64,000 nucleotides of DNA from positions 22,242,001 through 22,306,000 of the forward strand of contig WPIO01000001.1 in NCBI GenBank assembly GCA_009760855.2. The letters run 5' to 3'. The notes under the pieces were generated by a model, which saw only the letters and a list, made by a program, of their open reading frames with translations, ran no database searches and was not told where the DNA came from. Position numbers and translations under genes: made by a program. The DNA is from Cristatella mucedo (lineage: Eukaryota; Bryozoa; Phylactolaemata; Cristatellidae). Shown here piece by piece: positions 10,512 to 25,500 of this stretch. Position 1 is the first letter of the stretch, and each line of letters opens with the position of its first letter.

Positions 10512-13500
10512 AGCCTCTTTGGACGGGCCTCCTTGTATATCCTTGATAGGAAATGCAGTCCTTACGTCTTTATGAGTCAGAGGAAGCCCTACTGCAGTTA
10601 GGTAGACACGTTAGACATAATTATGTCGATATGCATCGAAGGAGCCATTCCTGGTATACAAGATGTTTTAAGGGCTAAGTGTAGGGGGGTCAACAAGGAG
10701 TCGGCTCCAGAGGAATGCTGGCTACCGAACCACAGTTCTCATCGGCCCAGCTCCATGTACTGCATCACTAGTCGAGGCACGTCCCTGTGGAAATGCTACC
10801 TGCACTGAGGCTGTTGGCACTCGTGCCAAATCATTAGACAGTTTCTCCAATTTATTATGCATATATTATATCGCTCTCTTCGAACCCTTTACCTATGCTA
10901 TAAGGTAGTCTTAAGTGCTAAATTTAATTATATGTAAGTTCACATTCTTTGAGTGAGGCCAGATACTTGATGCCATAGCTTGCTGGATACTGTGGGCACA
11001 CTTGAATGGACAAAAAATAGTTGACCCAGGATATCCATCTGAGGGGCAAACTAGTGTACTTGGAATAAAGGTGCTTCCCTATGAATATCCGCCCCTTGTT
11101 GGTGCTGTCATCACTCCAAGGGTATTGTTTGGTTGATCACCACGACTAAGACTGTGGTGGCAGGGGAGGAGATAATACTCTCTGTGAAGGAGAGCTAGTT
11201 CTAGAGCAGCGCCTGGGCAAAGCAACTGGCATTAAGCTCTCTATAGATCTGCATGCTAGTAGTCTTGCCATTATACTAACCAGAAGGTAATAGTATGGAT
11301 CCTTTCTAAACTGGCCTATGGCAGGCTGAATTCTTTGATCTACTATGGAGATGTCCCTCAGCATTAGAAAGAAAGACTATTGAAAACATGCCTGACCCCG
11401 AGATACTGTCCAGCATACATTTTAAGTGGCCATAAATATATTTAGTTACTCGAGACTCTATAGAGACAATATGCAGACATTGTATTATTTTTATTAAACC
11501 AACGGTCACTAAACGTATAACTGGCCACTACGTGCATAACACCTGGACACTTTTGCCAGCTGTATGACAACTGTGGCTGATAAAAGGATTGTATACTTGC
11601 CCTAGATTAATTCAGATGGAAAACACATCTAGGAATTTATTTAGCTCACCTTCGTTGCGATTTGTTGTAACATTGTTTTTTCTCAGCTTCCCTTGTTGTA
11701 CCATTGTGTTTTCTCAGCTTTCCTGCTCCTATTGGTTTGGGCTTACCTGTGCTATGCAGCTAAAGAGGTTTCCTACAAAATTTGGAAACTGAAGCCACTC
11801 CACACCTAAGAGTACTATTGATTTGTTAGGTTCAGGCTCAGTTTATCAACATGCTGTTTGGCCGTGAACACTCGTGGAGCCAAGCTCATTGCAAGCTGCT
11901 TGTCAAGATGTCACTGAGTGCAATCCACTCTCAACCCCTAGGAGGTCATAGCGATTTGTATGGCATGTTTTAAGCTCCTTGTGGTGGGCTTGATTTTGAT
12001 CTGCTTTTGGCATATTAAGCTAGCTACCTCTTAATTGTGGTACTCGTGCATTGTTTAACTAACTGTGTGTAGTTCACTCTAGCGTATGTATGTTGCAGGG
12101 TTAGGGCTTCTCAGTGTTTGTGCACAGGCTTACTAGGTATCTACCAAGGGTACGACTTAAAAAGATAAAGCTAACATTTCTTGATTAGCTTTTCGTTTTG
12201 CAGCATAATGTTATGCAACTTGTGCAGATTTTTCATATAATTGTGGAAATGCATTGTAGGCGAATCAGGTCTTGGAAAGAGCACTTTAGTGAACAACCTT
12301 TTTCTGACTGATCTCTATCCGGAACGGATTATACCCGGCGCAGCAGGTGAGTTATGATTGCTCACTTATAATCACATTGGAGGCATATGAATATGAATTA
12401 CAGGATTCAGTTTACCAATGGTACTTGAATCTGGGCATAATTATGGCTCATTCGTAGATAAAATCAAGCTAACTGTCAAGATAGATGCATCATCAGTTGA
12501 AATAGAAGAAAGAGGCGTAAAGCTCAGGCTGACAGTCGTGGACACACCCGGATTTGGTGATGCAATCAACAGCCAAGATTGGTATTGATTTGGAAATCAA
12601 TGCTATTGCATTTGGATTTTCTTCACGGACTTAACAGTTTTAATAGTGGTTTTCCATTTATTTGTAGCTTTGCTTCCATCCTGCAGTACATTGATGAGCA
12701 GTTTGAAAGATACCTCAACGATGAAAGTGGTTTGAACCGGAGGAATATAACAGACAACAGGGTTCACTGCTGTTTCTACTTCCTCAATCCTGCTGGTCAC
12801 GGGTAGGCATTTTGTATGTCAGTCTTGTGTCTTGGTTGTAATGTTTTGACCAAATAACACGATTTGTTAAGTAGTTTTTATTCAGCCACTTGAGTAGACC
12901 ATACTTTCGGGATAATAGTAGTGATCAGGTGATGAGTGCTGGTTGTGTGGCAGAAATTTTAATGGCACCGTAGGGCAATGCCTGATGTATTGCATGTACA
13001 CTTGCTCACCCAAACAAATGTTTGGCTCACATAATAAAGAAAGTCTGGTGGCATCCAGTCTATTTAAAACTACCCTAGTATTTAAACGGTCGATGAAGCT
13101 GTCACGACAGCTGCTTGTCAATTGTTTTGAGTATTGCCCCTAATGTTGTAATTCTGCCTTCTTTTGAATAAGGAAACAAACCATGCCTGCCTTTTTATTA
13201 CCTACGTTAGTGACTTAAGCTGAAATGAAATCCAGCTTGTCTAATTGCTAGTGACCTGTCATGTCGGTGATAGGATACCTCTGACGAAGCGCAAAGGCTG
13301 TTGTACTCACTTAGTCTTCTTGAAACTTGCAAAAAACGCTAGTATGTGCTAACAAGGCTATTTTATTTTAGGTGACGGTCGATCCTGTTGTGTTAATGTT
13401 CATATAAGTTTAGATCATGATCTAAGCTTACCAGCCCAGACCAGTTATGAAGTCATAAAATAATTCTATTAAATCTTTTATATTCACTGTTAGTTGACAG

Positions 13501-16500
13501 TGATTTTGTTTGACGGTGGCAATGGGCTCTCTAGTTCTTAACGATTTAACTCAGAACACAGCTCCACAATCAAGTCTGCCTACTTTCAGCTAAATAGCAT
13601 TGCTAAAATCCGGGCTTGTTTAGATAAGGGTACTACCTCTAAGTTGGTCCATGCATTTGTGACATCCAGTCTTGACTTCTGTAGCTCACTGCTTGCTGGC
13701 CTACCGGCATTTGCAATCAGGCGCTTACAGCTGGTGCAACACTCTGCAGCTAAGCTTGTCTGTCGTGAGTGTCGCAGTCGCCACGTCACACCACTGCTTG
13801 CCGAACCGCACCGGCAATACCAGTCAAGCAAGCGATCGACTTCATGGTTTTGTTGTTCACTTTTAGGTCACTTAATTCTTTGGCTCCAGCCAGTCTCTCA
13901 CATCTGCTCCCCCACCAGGCCAAGCATCGTAACACCCGCTTTTCGGAATCCAACAGTTAATCAATACCTCGTACAAACCCCAAATCCTTTGGAGACCGTG
14001 CATTTAGTTCGTATGCTCCCAAAGCCTTGAACTCACTCCCGGCTTGTGTCAGAACGTCCCCTTACTTGACCACATTTAAACAGAACTTAAAAATGCACCT
14101 ATTTAGGATGCGTTTAGTGGTTCCCTGTGATTCGTCTTTCATGTACTTATGTGTGCTGATACTGTGCATACTGCCACTAACCACACTTGCATGCTGACCT
14201 TGTGCATATAAACTCTAACCATGTTATTCATGTTGTTTATCAAGCATGATATTACTCACCATTCAATCGCATTTCCCTTTGCAGAAAATGTGAAGCGCTT
14301 AGAAAGAGATTTGAGTTCTCTGAGGGCGCTTTATCAAGTGCATTATTATAACATTTCTTTTGTCGTAGTCCTGTATTGTTAGCCTAGCCTAGACCCCCTG
14401 ACCTCAGAGGACAGTCTTGGCTCACCTAATGAGCTGCTTGAAAAGGTAGTAATGTGGACATAGAATATCTCAATTGTCCTTTGTGCACATTTCTGTAAGC
14501 TCTGCAAGGTGGCTTAGTTCCTTAGTGATTAATAGTGCCTGAACAATGGCCAGTGTGTCATACAGTTGGGCTCCCTTGCTTGTATAGGAGGACTTAGTGG
14601 AATCCTGGGTCGTGATAGCTTAGCTCGACCGAAGTTATGGGGTTTTAATCCTGCAGTTGGTGATTCTTTATTGCTAACTGCATGTGGTGGTGATAGCAGT
14701 TTAGGCTCTTCTGCTGTTATAAAAAGGCTGTTTAATCAGCTAGTACTGCAGAGTTAACTGGTGGATATGCTTTGTTGTTTTTGTTTTTTAGCCTTAAGCC
14801 ACTGGACATAGCTTTCATGAAAGCAGCCCATCACAAAGTCAATATTGTACCTGTAATTGCCAAGGCTGATACCCTTACGAAGCAGGAGTGCCAGACGCTG
14901 AAGAAGAAGGTAGATAGCTAAACATTTCTATATTTTTCGGTTGTTTTGATGTTGGCTTGATTGCTTTTGACGCTCAAAGCTGTATTCTTTACTGAAAGAG
15001 GTATTTCAGCCTTGCTGTTACTTGATGCAACAAACCCTGCCCAACATGACCTTCTTTATGTCGTAGATCACTGGTCTCACTGTCGTGGTAGAGCAGACTT
15101 GTCACCTTACTTCATCCGTCTGTTAAAAAATGTGCTGACTGCAGCAGAAGCTCCGTGTATTCCTAGCAAGTCAATAGCAGCTTCCATACTGTGGGGGTGC
15201 ATATTATTCTATTTCCTTGTAATTTTTATTTCCAAAATATTACCGATTCATATTCTTAATCTGTGTCCAACCATCCATCACTCTCCCCATCTCGTTTAGT
15301 CAGACAATGATGCTTGGGATGCTGGGCAAAAGCAGTATAATGCATTGTCATTGCTTGAGCTGGACGCCGTGCCTCTAATGCTTGGAGCATCTCTACCTGG
15401 TGTCAATTCACTTAGTAACTGCCCTGGGTTCACTAGTTCTAGCATTTAAGCCATTCTGTAAAACAGCTCGACCACTCGACAGTTTGCCATCGTTAGCATT
15501 AGTGTGGACTTGGCTTGGCAAATGCTGAACGGTTTGGACTTAACCGTGAGCTTGATAACCACCTTAGTTGCCTATACTAAGCTATATGTGTGCTTTGGCT
15601 AGCAAAAGCAGTATGCAAGCTGATTCTGCTACAGCCGATGGTTGTTTACTATTCCTTCAGGCTTTGCTCCGTTGCAGCCATGTCGTGCAACAGACTTATT
15701 TTTATAATAACAAAAATATAGAAACATGCTTGAATGGCTTAACAGAGGTTTTAATGATTGCAGGTCTTTTGTATCATGTGACATTCTGACTGAAAAGAAG
15801 CTAGTGTATTTTAAAGGCACATTGTGAGCTAGGCAACTATCTGAAGCTTTTGAATAAATTTAGCCCGTGGAGAATAAAGCCCGGCTGTTGTGATCATTTT
15901 AGTGAGCGATTAGGCATGCTGACTAGTGCAGTATGGAATGAAGTCAAGCTTGCTCATTCTGACCCAACTGCTTAGTCTTGCTGTTATGGTGATTATATTT
16001 ATGGCACAATTTAGCCAACGATTGGCCGAAAGGCACCCACTAGTAACCTCTTTGGCTCTTGTCAAACTTCAGAAAATCCAGCACTGCTCAGAATTACTAC
16101 AGCTGGGATCGTTGCCTCCGGCAGTCCGAGGACTTGGTTTAATCTTCATGTTAAGTATTATGTGCCTCATTTAACCCCACAAAGCATTGCTGAACAGTAG
16201 GCTGCATTTTTGGCTGTACTGCATAAATCAGTGTTGAATCCAGATACGTTTTCTTTTATTGAGCTACTCCAGAGGTTGGCAAACTTTAGCCTTTAGGCCA
16301 GATACGGCCTAGCAAGTATTTCAGTCTGGCCTAATGCCCCCTAGTTATTTATTATTGGACCCGGCCTAATTGAATTGTCGCAGTTTTGTTCTCCTTCATT
16401 ATTGCTGGTTTCAGCTCAAGCTGTGGCTCGTGTTTATTTTTAGAACTGATGTCAGGCGCTTGTTTGAAACTGAAGTGCTTGACCGGGAGGGAGGATAAAG

Positions 16501-19500
16501 GTCTACCCCTATAGTTGTCGAGCACGTCCGTGCACCTGTTGTGACTGTTCGTCTGGCCACGCCCACTCCGGCCAGACCCGTGGGGTGGGCATGGTTTCGT
16601 CTGGCCTAGTGTGCCTTCTTGACCTCCTGAAATGGCCTCGTAGTCCGACAAGTTTGCCGACCTCCTGAGCTACTCTAGTGGCTGCTAGCTGCTGATGGGG
16701 CGGTCAGGTTGCCAAAATGAGCTCATGCATACCCCTGATCATCTGAAAAATGCTTTTGCCCTTCCATCGACCGAACTTCTGCACTCAGCTCAAGCTGTAG
16801 CATCTGCAAGCAGTAGATGTGTTAAAAGTTTTATTTGGCAAAGTGTTTAGTCACGACGATTGTTGGTCGATAGAAACAACTATTTTGGGGAGGTTATCAA
16901 ACTCAGCCTTTGCACACAGCTTCGGTGCAATTGTAAGGAGTATCTAATGTTCGTTCATAGATCTTTTTGGTTTCAGCATGATATGTAGGAGTCCTTGGGT
17001 CTTGAAGGCATGCTCGAAGGTATAGGTTGGCTGCTTGTCTTCACTAATTGCTTCTTTGAAGTACTGTGTCTGCCCTATATTGTTGAATGTGTTAATGAAG
17101 GTATCCCATGCTCATTTTGAAATGCAAAGCTGATTTGTTTCACTCCTAAATTTTTGTCGTGCGAAGGTTTCAGACTACCTTAATGTATGTCTAGTGTGGA
17201 TCAGGTAGTGCTATATCTTCTGACAGAAGCACTGCTATCGTCCTGAAGCTGTAGTGTTCTCACATTGCATTATATTCTTCCTTTACTCACCCAATGGACT
17301 GAACAAACAAGCAGTAATGTGCACTTGGAATAACTCATTGTCAAAAAGCTAGGTTCTGCCTTAGGCTGGTCAAATGCATTAGTTAGGGTAGCTTTGGCCT
17401 GAAGATGGCCGTTCATTGTAAAATGGTAAAACTTGAATATGGCTTAAATAAATTTGTATATTCTAAGAAATAAAACTATAGGTCTTATCGATCTCGAAGT
17501 GGCAACTAAACCGCATGTGATTATGGAACTAAGGTGCAAGCCACTTACCAATTTTATTGTAGATCCTTGACGAGATTCAAGCTAATGGTATCAATATATA
17601 TACACTCCCCGACTGTGATGAAGATGAAGACGAGGACTTCAAACTGCAGTGCGAGCAACTAAAGGTCTGTGAGCCATGGCTATTTAAATTTGTCATTGTG
17701 CATTTTGATTATTAAAACAGTATAGCACTAGTTTGGAGTTGGTGTCGTGGATTTTTAGATACCGTGTGTTCAGTATATTTGGTTATTGTTACAGTATAGA
17801 ATGAGCTTGGCGTTGCCCTAAAACTAAGTTGCTTAATGCACCAACTGTGTTATACTAGTTATGCTAGCTTTTCAGTGCAAAAAGTTGTTGTCATGTACGA
17901 TGCACTTTATGACAATGCTCAGCAGAAGCCTACTCAAAGTCGGCTACATATTTCTTTTTTGCTTGAAAATGAAATGGTCAATTGTACCAACAATCGGTGG
18001 CTGTGGACTGATGAATCTACATTCAATCTATTTTGCTGCAATAAGAGGAGGAAGTACGTTCTCTGGCAAATGAGTGAAGCTTGGGGTGCTGCCCTCGTGA
18101 TGACAAACGTGAAATTTGGCAGAGTGAAAGTGTGATGGTATAGAGTTGCTTCTCCACTTCCGGGGTGTTAGCATGTGCACGGGATTCAATGAATCGTAAG
18201 TCAGAATGTGTATCTCGCCGTTTTATGCAGAATATTGGCTTGCCATCTGTGTATGCTCTTCACAGACTAGATTTCTGCTGGCAGCATGACAGTGATCCGA
18301 AGCACACAACTGTGGCGATTAGAGAGTTTTCTCGAAACTTTTGGGCTACCGGTTTCAACCCAATTGAGGTAATGAAGTAAGCCAAGCCAAAGCTCAGACT
18401 TAAACGTAATAGAACATATGTGAGACGAAATCGACCGTGCTTTAAGTTTTGTGAGAGTTCTGCGGCACTCATGAAACCCGATGCGGTTTTGAAGAATTGC
18501 TGGGCCTCAATTCTTTCAGAAACGTGTCAGAAGCTGGTGGAGTCACTGCTGAGGTGATTGGGAGAATTAGCTGAAGTCATAGTGTCTCGACTAATTACTG
18601 ATTGTACCCAATAAATGAAATATTATTATATACTTATTAGCTTCTTTGCATAATAAACTCTGCTAAGTTAGATCCTATCTAATGTGTGCTTTCAGTTAAA
18701 TAGTATAAGTTCTTTCTCATTGACGTTCAAAAGCAGTGTTTCCTAGTTGCATCCCTTTTGGGCTGCCAACTGGTCAGATGACTGAATCTCTTGTCGGTAC
18801 TGCTCATTCAAAGCGAATTCGCTAGGTGGAACAAGGCATGGTAAGTGGTTTCGTGCATACATTTTTTTTTATTAGATCAGACTCAGTTATTGAGATGGCT
18901 TGAATTAACTAATCAAACTTCTGAGATGCAACGACTCTCATGCTGTTATGATAGTTCTAAAATTGGAATGTGAAAATAAATGTCAGCTCCAAAGAGAACT
19001 AGGTAGTCATTTATTTGGTTCACCATGCTCTTATTCTTTTGGTATTTGTAATGAGCAGCTGTTACAGCTTAGACTCAAAAATTATTTAGTTATTCTTTCA
19101 ACTTTTAGGCGGCTATGCCTTTTGCCGTGGTCGGTTCGAATCAAATCATCGAAGTGAAGGGGCGTAAGGTCCGAGGTCGCATGTACCCTTGGGGAGTTGT
19201 GGAAGTTGAAAATCCGGATCACTGCGATTTCATCAAACTGAGGACTATGCTTATGTGAGTATCAGCATGCATTTTTAAATGTCTATGTTGCCTTGGTGAG
19301 CCGTAATGGCTCACTAGGTAAGGTGATTGCTTTTCACGACCTCGGGGCCGAGGTCGTGGGTTCGAATCCTGTGGTGGGCGATCCTTTATCGCCACTGCAA
19401 GCGGTGATGATAGCCCTAAAAGGCTCTTTTGCCGCTATACAAAAAGAGGCGTTTTAATCAGCTAGCATTTTTTTAGTAGTAGAAAGTTTTAGTTGCAAGA

Positions 19501-22500
19501 CTTGCCTTTAGTTTGCACAAGGCTGTGCCATTAATTAAATCTGACTACTACAAGATGACTCACTCTTCTTCTGGTAATCCTGCAGTTCCTTTTAGGATCG
19601 TTAGATCCTTTCAGCTCATCTGATTGTGATGTCCGTCACACCTCACCGTATTCAGTCCATCCCTTTTGTGGTGCCTACCTCATGCAAATCAAACATAGGT
19701 AATAATAAGCTTAAAACAAACATTAGCTCTGCTCTTACTACAATTTGGGAAAGAATCAAGTGACTCGGTATCGATCTGGGTCGGCTTGACTGCTCCGGTG
19801 GAAGCATGCACGTCATTTCCCGATACTATGGGTAGCTGCTAAGCGATGTGTTTAGGGTTCAATTAATTCGACAGACAGCTGGAGTACATATTTGGCAAAG
19901 CTGACGCTTAAAATTGGCTCTGCCAGCATTTCTCCAGTTGAATCAGCTCGAAATCTAGGTGTCATGTTCCAAAGTGACCTTTCGTTAGACGACCACATCA
20001 GCTCCACGGTCAAGTCTGCCTTCTTTCAGCTACATAACATTGCTAAAATTTGGGCTTGCTTAGATAAAGATACCACGTCTAAGTTGGTCCATGCATTCGT
20101 GACATCCCGTCTCGACTTCTGCAACTCACTGCTTACTGGCCTACCAGCATGTGCGATTAGGCGGTTACAGCCGGTGCAAAACTTCGCAGCTAGGCTTGTC
20201 TGTCGTGAGCGTCGCAGTTGCCACATCACTCCACTTCTTGCTGACCTGCACTGGCTACCAGTCAAGCAACGGATCGACTTCAAGGTTTTGCCGCTCACTT
20301 TTAGGTCACTTCATTCTTTAGCTCCAGCCTATCTCTCAGATCTACTCCCCCACCAGGCCAAGCATCGTACCACCCGCTTTTCGGAATCCAACAGTTTACC
20401 AATACTTCGTACAAACCTCAAATCCTTTAGAGACCGTGCATTTAGTTCGTATGATCCCAAAGCCTGGAACTCCCTCCCGACTTGCGTCAGAACATCCCCT
20501 GACCTGACCACATTTAAAAGGAATCTAAAAACACACCTATTTAGGACAGCATTTAGTGGGTCCCTGTGATTCGTCCTTCATGTCCTTATGGGTGCTGACA
20601 CGTGCATGCTGCCACTAACCACATTTGCATGCTGACCCTGTGCATGTCACCCCTAACCATGTTTTTCATGTTTATCAAGCATGATATTACTCACCATTCA
20701 AACCCGCTTCCCTTGAAAGCAAATGTGAACCGCCTAGAAATAGATTGAGTCCACTGAGGGCATTTAGCAAGTGCATTGTTATTATTATTATTATTCTTAA
20801 AGCCATCGGAAAGCCTTTTTTCGCTTTTGTCATTGATTTATATTCGCTTTGTTTTAGTACGCACATGCAAGATTTGCAAGAGGTCACCCACGAGTTGCAC
20901 TATGAGAATTTCCGTTCCGAGAGACTCACCGGCAAGCGAGGATCGCCGTAAGTTGCTGTTCCAGTTTCTCTGCTTTGTCTGACTGAAGTCCCAGAAACTT
21001 GGCACATTGGCTTGCCAGCCAAGCACATGGTGCCTTGCTAGTGTCTATACTAGCTTTCTGGTTCTGTGCGCTGTTAACCGGAGAAAGGCTTAGGCCTGCA
21101 GCATGATCTCTTCATCTGTGCTGGCCATTGCTTGCCAGCATGAGCTCACGATGGGCAGCTGGACCCCCAAATCCCCGAGAAAGGTACTATTCAATTCTGG
21201 AGAAGTTTTTGCGATTTCGGTTTTCTACGCTGCAGTCGACTGGCCTGGGCCAATTCCTGCTTTTCCATTTTTGTTGCTTGCATGCATATCCTAGCATTTG
21301 TGAAGCCACTGTTGCTCATTCGTGGCAAGGCAATCGCCTGAACGCCGATCGTTGGCTGCCCGCAGCATCGATTAGAGCACTTTCCCTGCAACTCGACTCG
21401 TGCAGTGAGTTTTGTGTTGTGCTTATCCACCCCGTTTGGGATATTAGTTTTTACATGCATTTTCTTTTTCATATGTGCTTCACTTGTGGATGGCAGTAGC
21501 GCTGGGTAAGCATTATTTGTTTTGACGGAGTAGTCTGTACCGTGCCATGCAGCACCTCCTTCCCTAGTGCCGACTGTTGACTGCTAACTGATTACTATCA
21601 CCCATTGGCATTGATAGCTTAACATCTGCCACGCTTTTTTGCTGGTTGTCTGTCTGCTTATATTGGTACCTGCTCATTCGGAGAGCATGTTTGGTGGCAC
21701 TGGCTTCAGGTCACTGCCTTAACCCTTGGTATTAGGCGATGGTTCCCTGCCTAATGCTGATACTTACTGCTTTGCTAACCATGCTGAAACCGACTTTGGT
21801 TTGGGGATGACAACTATCCACTAGGGTACTCCTATTTTTGATTGATGGTATCTTTGAAAATATGCAGACCTACCAAAAGACTTTGCAGACTCTTAAGAAT
21901 AAGCGTATTACAATATCTTGTGATTTATTTCTCTTCAGGTCTAGCTCATGAAGCTTACCAAAAACGAGTCAGTGCAGTCTTGTTCCAAAACTGAAAAAAC
22001 ATTCTCAAAATTAGCTAAGCTTTTAGTCGACCCTGTAGCCTGTACATACAGTCTGGATATACTATTCCAAAATTATCTTCCTCTAGAAGACCACATCAGT
22101 TCCACTTTCAAATCTGCCTACATTCGGAAACGTAATATTGCCAAAGCTTAGATATGCAAAGCAAGGGTAACACAGTAAGGTGGTCCTTGCATTTGTGACA
22201 TCCTGTCTTGATATCTTAAACTCGTTCTCTTTGCACGTCTCCGGGTCTATATTTTATAATACACTTACAGAGGGTGCAAAACTCGTCCGTTAACCTTACC
22301 TGTCGTGAACGTCGTAATTGCTACTGCTACTTTGTACCACTTGTCTTTGACCTTCACTGGTTCCCCCATCAAGCAGCACACCGACTTCAGGATAATCTGA
22401 ACTACTTACTATCTCTTTCCCTCACACCTTCACCCACTGCATTCACTCGCATCATTTGGCTGTGCCGATAACCAATCTCAATTCCTACGGAGACTTTGCC

Positions 22501-25500
22501 ATCAGCTTCTATGCATCCATTACTGACTGCCATCACGGCATCCACTGATTTGATGACATCTAAAGAAAAGCTTCAGGCTGGCGCTGCATAAGCTCGTCAT
22601 AACATTGGCTTCAATCAGTGTTAGTTGCCCTTTGCCTGCTTATCCATGTTTCAGTTGTGCATGTCTCTAATCAGTCAATATGCTTCCTTGCTCACTGTAT
22701 ATGCAAGCATCGAATGTTTGTCTATATGATTTTAAGAAACGTAAAGTCTAAATATTGTAGCATGAATATGCCAGAATTTGGCATTGCTGAAGAAAAGGGA
22801 GACCTGACACATCATCTGAACCTACCACTTAGTGTGGCTTACTTCGTTTACATTAGTCTGAAGTAGGCTGCATTGATTGACAGATATCTGTCGCTTTCCG
22901 GGAGGATGTGTACAACTTCGAATGTTGTAGACGTATTTCCTATTGAGAATAGGTCAGCATAATATATTACTGTGGATCCAGCTTGGCCATTGTGGTTGGT
23001 GCTAGTTACTGATGTTTGGTCAGTACATATTGAAGATTACACTTTCGAGAGACAATCGAGAGAGAAAGAGTGATACGAAGGAAGAGAGAGTTCCTCTTTA
23101 ACTATTCTTAGTGCCATTATTGAAGCCAAAGAATTGTGCCCGGGGCAGGTAGGAGGAAACTGTGGCCCGTTAAGTCGTTTTAAATGTCATCGGCCTTACG
23201 TTGGTAAGTCACTATTCAGTACTGCTGCTGATGAAAAAGACTTGGTACTGATTATTTCTGGTGTCTGCAAATATATCATTCCTCTTTCGCTAAATCGCGA
23301 CAGTCAAAATATCCTTCCCTGGTGATTATAATGAGAAGCTCGTTCTCTATTATATTTTAATTATATCCCTCGGAAGAATGGCTCCGGAAGGTGTGAGGTT
23401 TTACTATTGTCACAATGTAGTTGCTTCATAATAGTTCCTTTTGAGAACGATGAAGAGTCTGACCTTTTGAAAAGACTGATGGCACATGGTATTATCGGCA
23501 GGAGTTATCTAAAATTTTGCTTTTGCAAAATATTTTTGCAATACACCAAATGCAGCATCGGCTTGTTGAAGAGACTGGTCCCTTCTCAGTGCCTTGGCAA
23601 TTTGTCGAAACCAGTGCTTTGCCAGTGCTGCAAAACGGTGTTCATTTTACATCTTTGGCATTTGCTAGAAGTGTCTATTAGATTTGCTCTTTTTTCCATT
23701 CTCCTCACTGATAAGAAGCATACCATGCTAGCCAACCTAAGAGATTGGTAATGTTCTGACTAGCCTCTTCAGTTATCGCCCGAAAAAGTAGCTTGCCGAC
23801 TTTTTCACATAATCTATTAAGATGCTCTGTGACATTCTGGAGCTGGTGGAAATATTGTATTATGAACCCTGATTTTGTGTGGGCCAAAAGGAGAGAAGAT
23901 CAAGCAGCAGAAGTTTGAGTGGACACAGCTAAGCTCTGTACTGATGGTGCATGCATGAATCGATTACCTTAATGGCTCTATTGCTCAAAATCAGCAAAAA
24001 CATAGTTCTTCTGATTGTGATAGGTCTTCTTAAAGCTACGGGTATGGCAAAACTTTTACCTTGATGCAGGATTTTAGACTGCTTTGCTCGTATGAAGATA
24101 AAATTAAACAGGTCAGGCAGGCAGCAGTCGTTCAGGGTAGCCGGTCGATCAGGCTTCTGGCCGGGCCGATGAGATGAGTCCTGCACTTAATACTCCTAAA
24201 GTCAGCTTGTAACATCTGTCGGCAGCTGATGACTGAATGCCGAGCAGCAGCCTTCGATGCGTGGTAGGTTGCTGTGTGCATTTTCTGTGTTAAAAAATTT
24301 GCTGAGTGGTAACTTTGGTTTTTAAATAAGCTAATTGGGGTGTTATAGCTGCATTTCTTGTTTTGTCAAACTTTTTGTTTGCTAAGAGCATTCCAGTGTC
24401 CTTTCTTGTGTGTGGTGGTGCTACTGATCGTACCCAGCTGGCACCGGGATCAGTATTTCACTCATAGCAATGAAGCTCACGGGTCATGTTGGTTGTCTCT
24501 CTGGCTGGAATTGTAGCAATTAGTCCCACGTGTCTCAAAGCCTACTTTATATCTGGAGTTGTTAACTTCATTAATAGATCGCAATGTTAAGCATTTCATC
24601 TGTTTTGAATGGTAGTGCTTTCACAAAAGATGCTGTGTTGTTTCGGGTTGCAGTTGCCAGTAGCATTGCATATTTGGTGCTATATATATATGCTTTCCCT
24701 CTGTAGCATGAAGAAGCGCTCCACTGCTTATGCTACAGTCACTGGTCCTGCCGACCCTGTAACCGTCGACAAAGAGCGAGCTCTAGCTGAGAAGGATGCC
24801 GAGGTAATGCAAATTCAGCTCAGCTTGTCCAAACTGCTAAGCATTTGAAAATATGCAATGCCCTTTTCCCATGCTGGTGTGTGACTGAATGCAAAGCCAG
24901 TCCTGTTTGACAGAATGAAATGTGCTAAATAATAATGCTCTACTAAAACTAATGGCCAAATGAACAACTAGAAGGTTTCTATCATCGAACTAATCAGAGT
25001 TTCTATTGTGCTCAACGTCACAAAGAGATATCGTTGCACCAGATGGAAATATGGCCATGCTGTATGGTTTTCAGGAGTAGAGCGCAGGAGTATTCTTTAT
25101 GACCTCTTCTTCTCTGGCAAGGGAAAGAGGCCATTAGTATCTCTTCTGCTCCAAGGCGTTCGAAAATGCCTGCTTGAGTTTGAACTAGAAAAGGTCAGCT
25201 ACTGGTCTAGGCCTAACGTTCTGCCCTGCCTTGCCCCGTGTTGATATCATCATATTACTAGCTGAGCCGTTCACTATTTAAGTGCCAAACGAGGATTCGT
25301 CAAAAATTACTGTACAAAAGTTGTTATTGGTCAAGTTATTTGGATTTCAAAGCTCAAATACTCTGCTGAGAGGTTGTTACATTTGGCGGAAAGATAACGA
25401 TCCTAAGCACTCTGCCAGGCCAGTGAAATACTTTTTGAAGAATCCTTGTTTGGTGCTGATGTAGTGCCTCAGCCAGTCGCCTGATTTTAAACCCGTAGAA

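Noticed and set aside
12403-12457. Earlier acceptor for the switch I exon of septin 1
   Set aside because: The added sequence has no septin counterpart and reads into a TAG at 12455-12457. The acceptor at 12457 gives GAADKI in perfect register with the family.
17836-18135. Host gene in a septin 1 intron
   Set aside because: TDESTFNLF and the following DPKH motifs show that it is a dead Tc1/mariner transposase.
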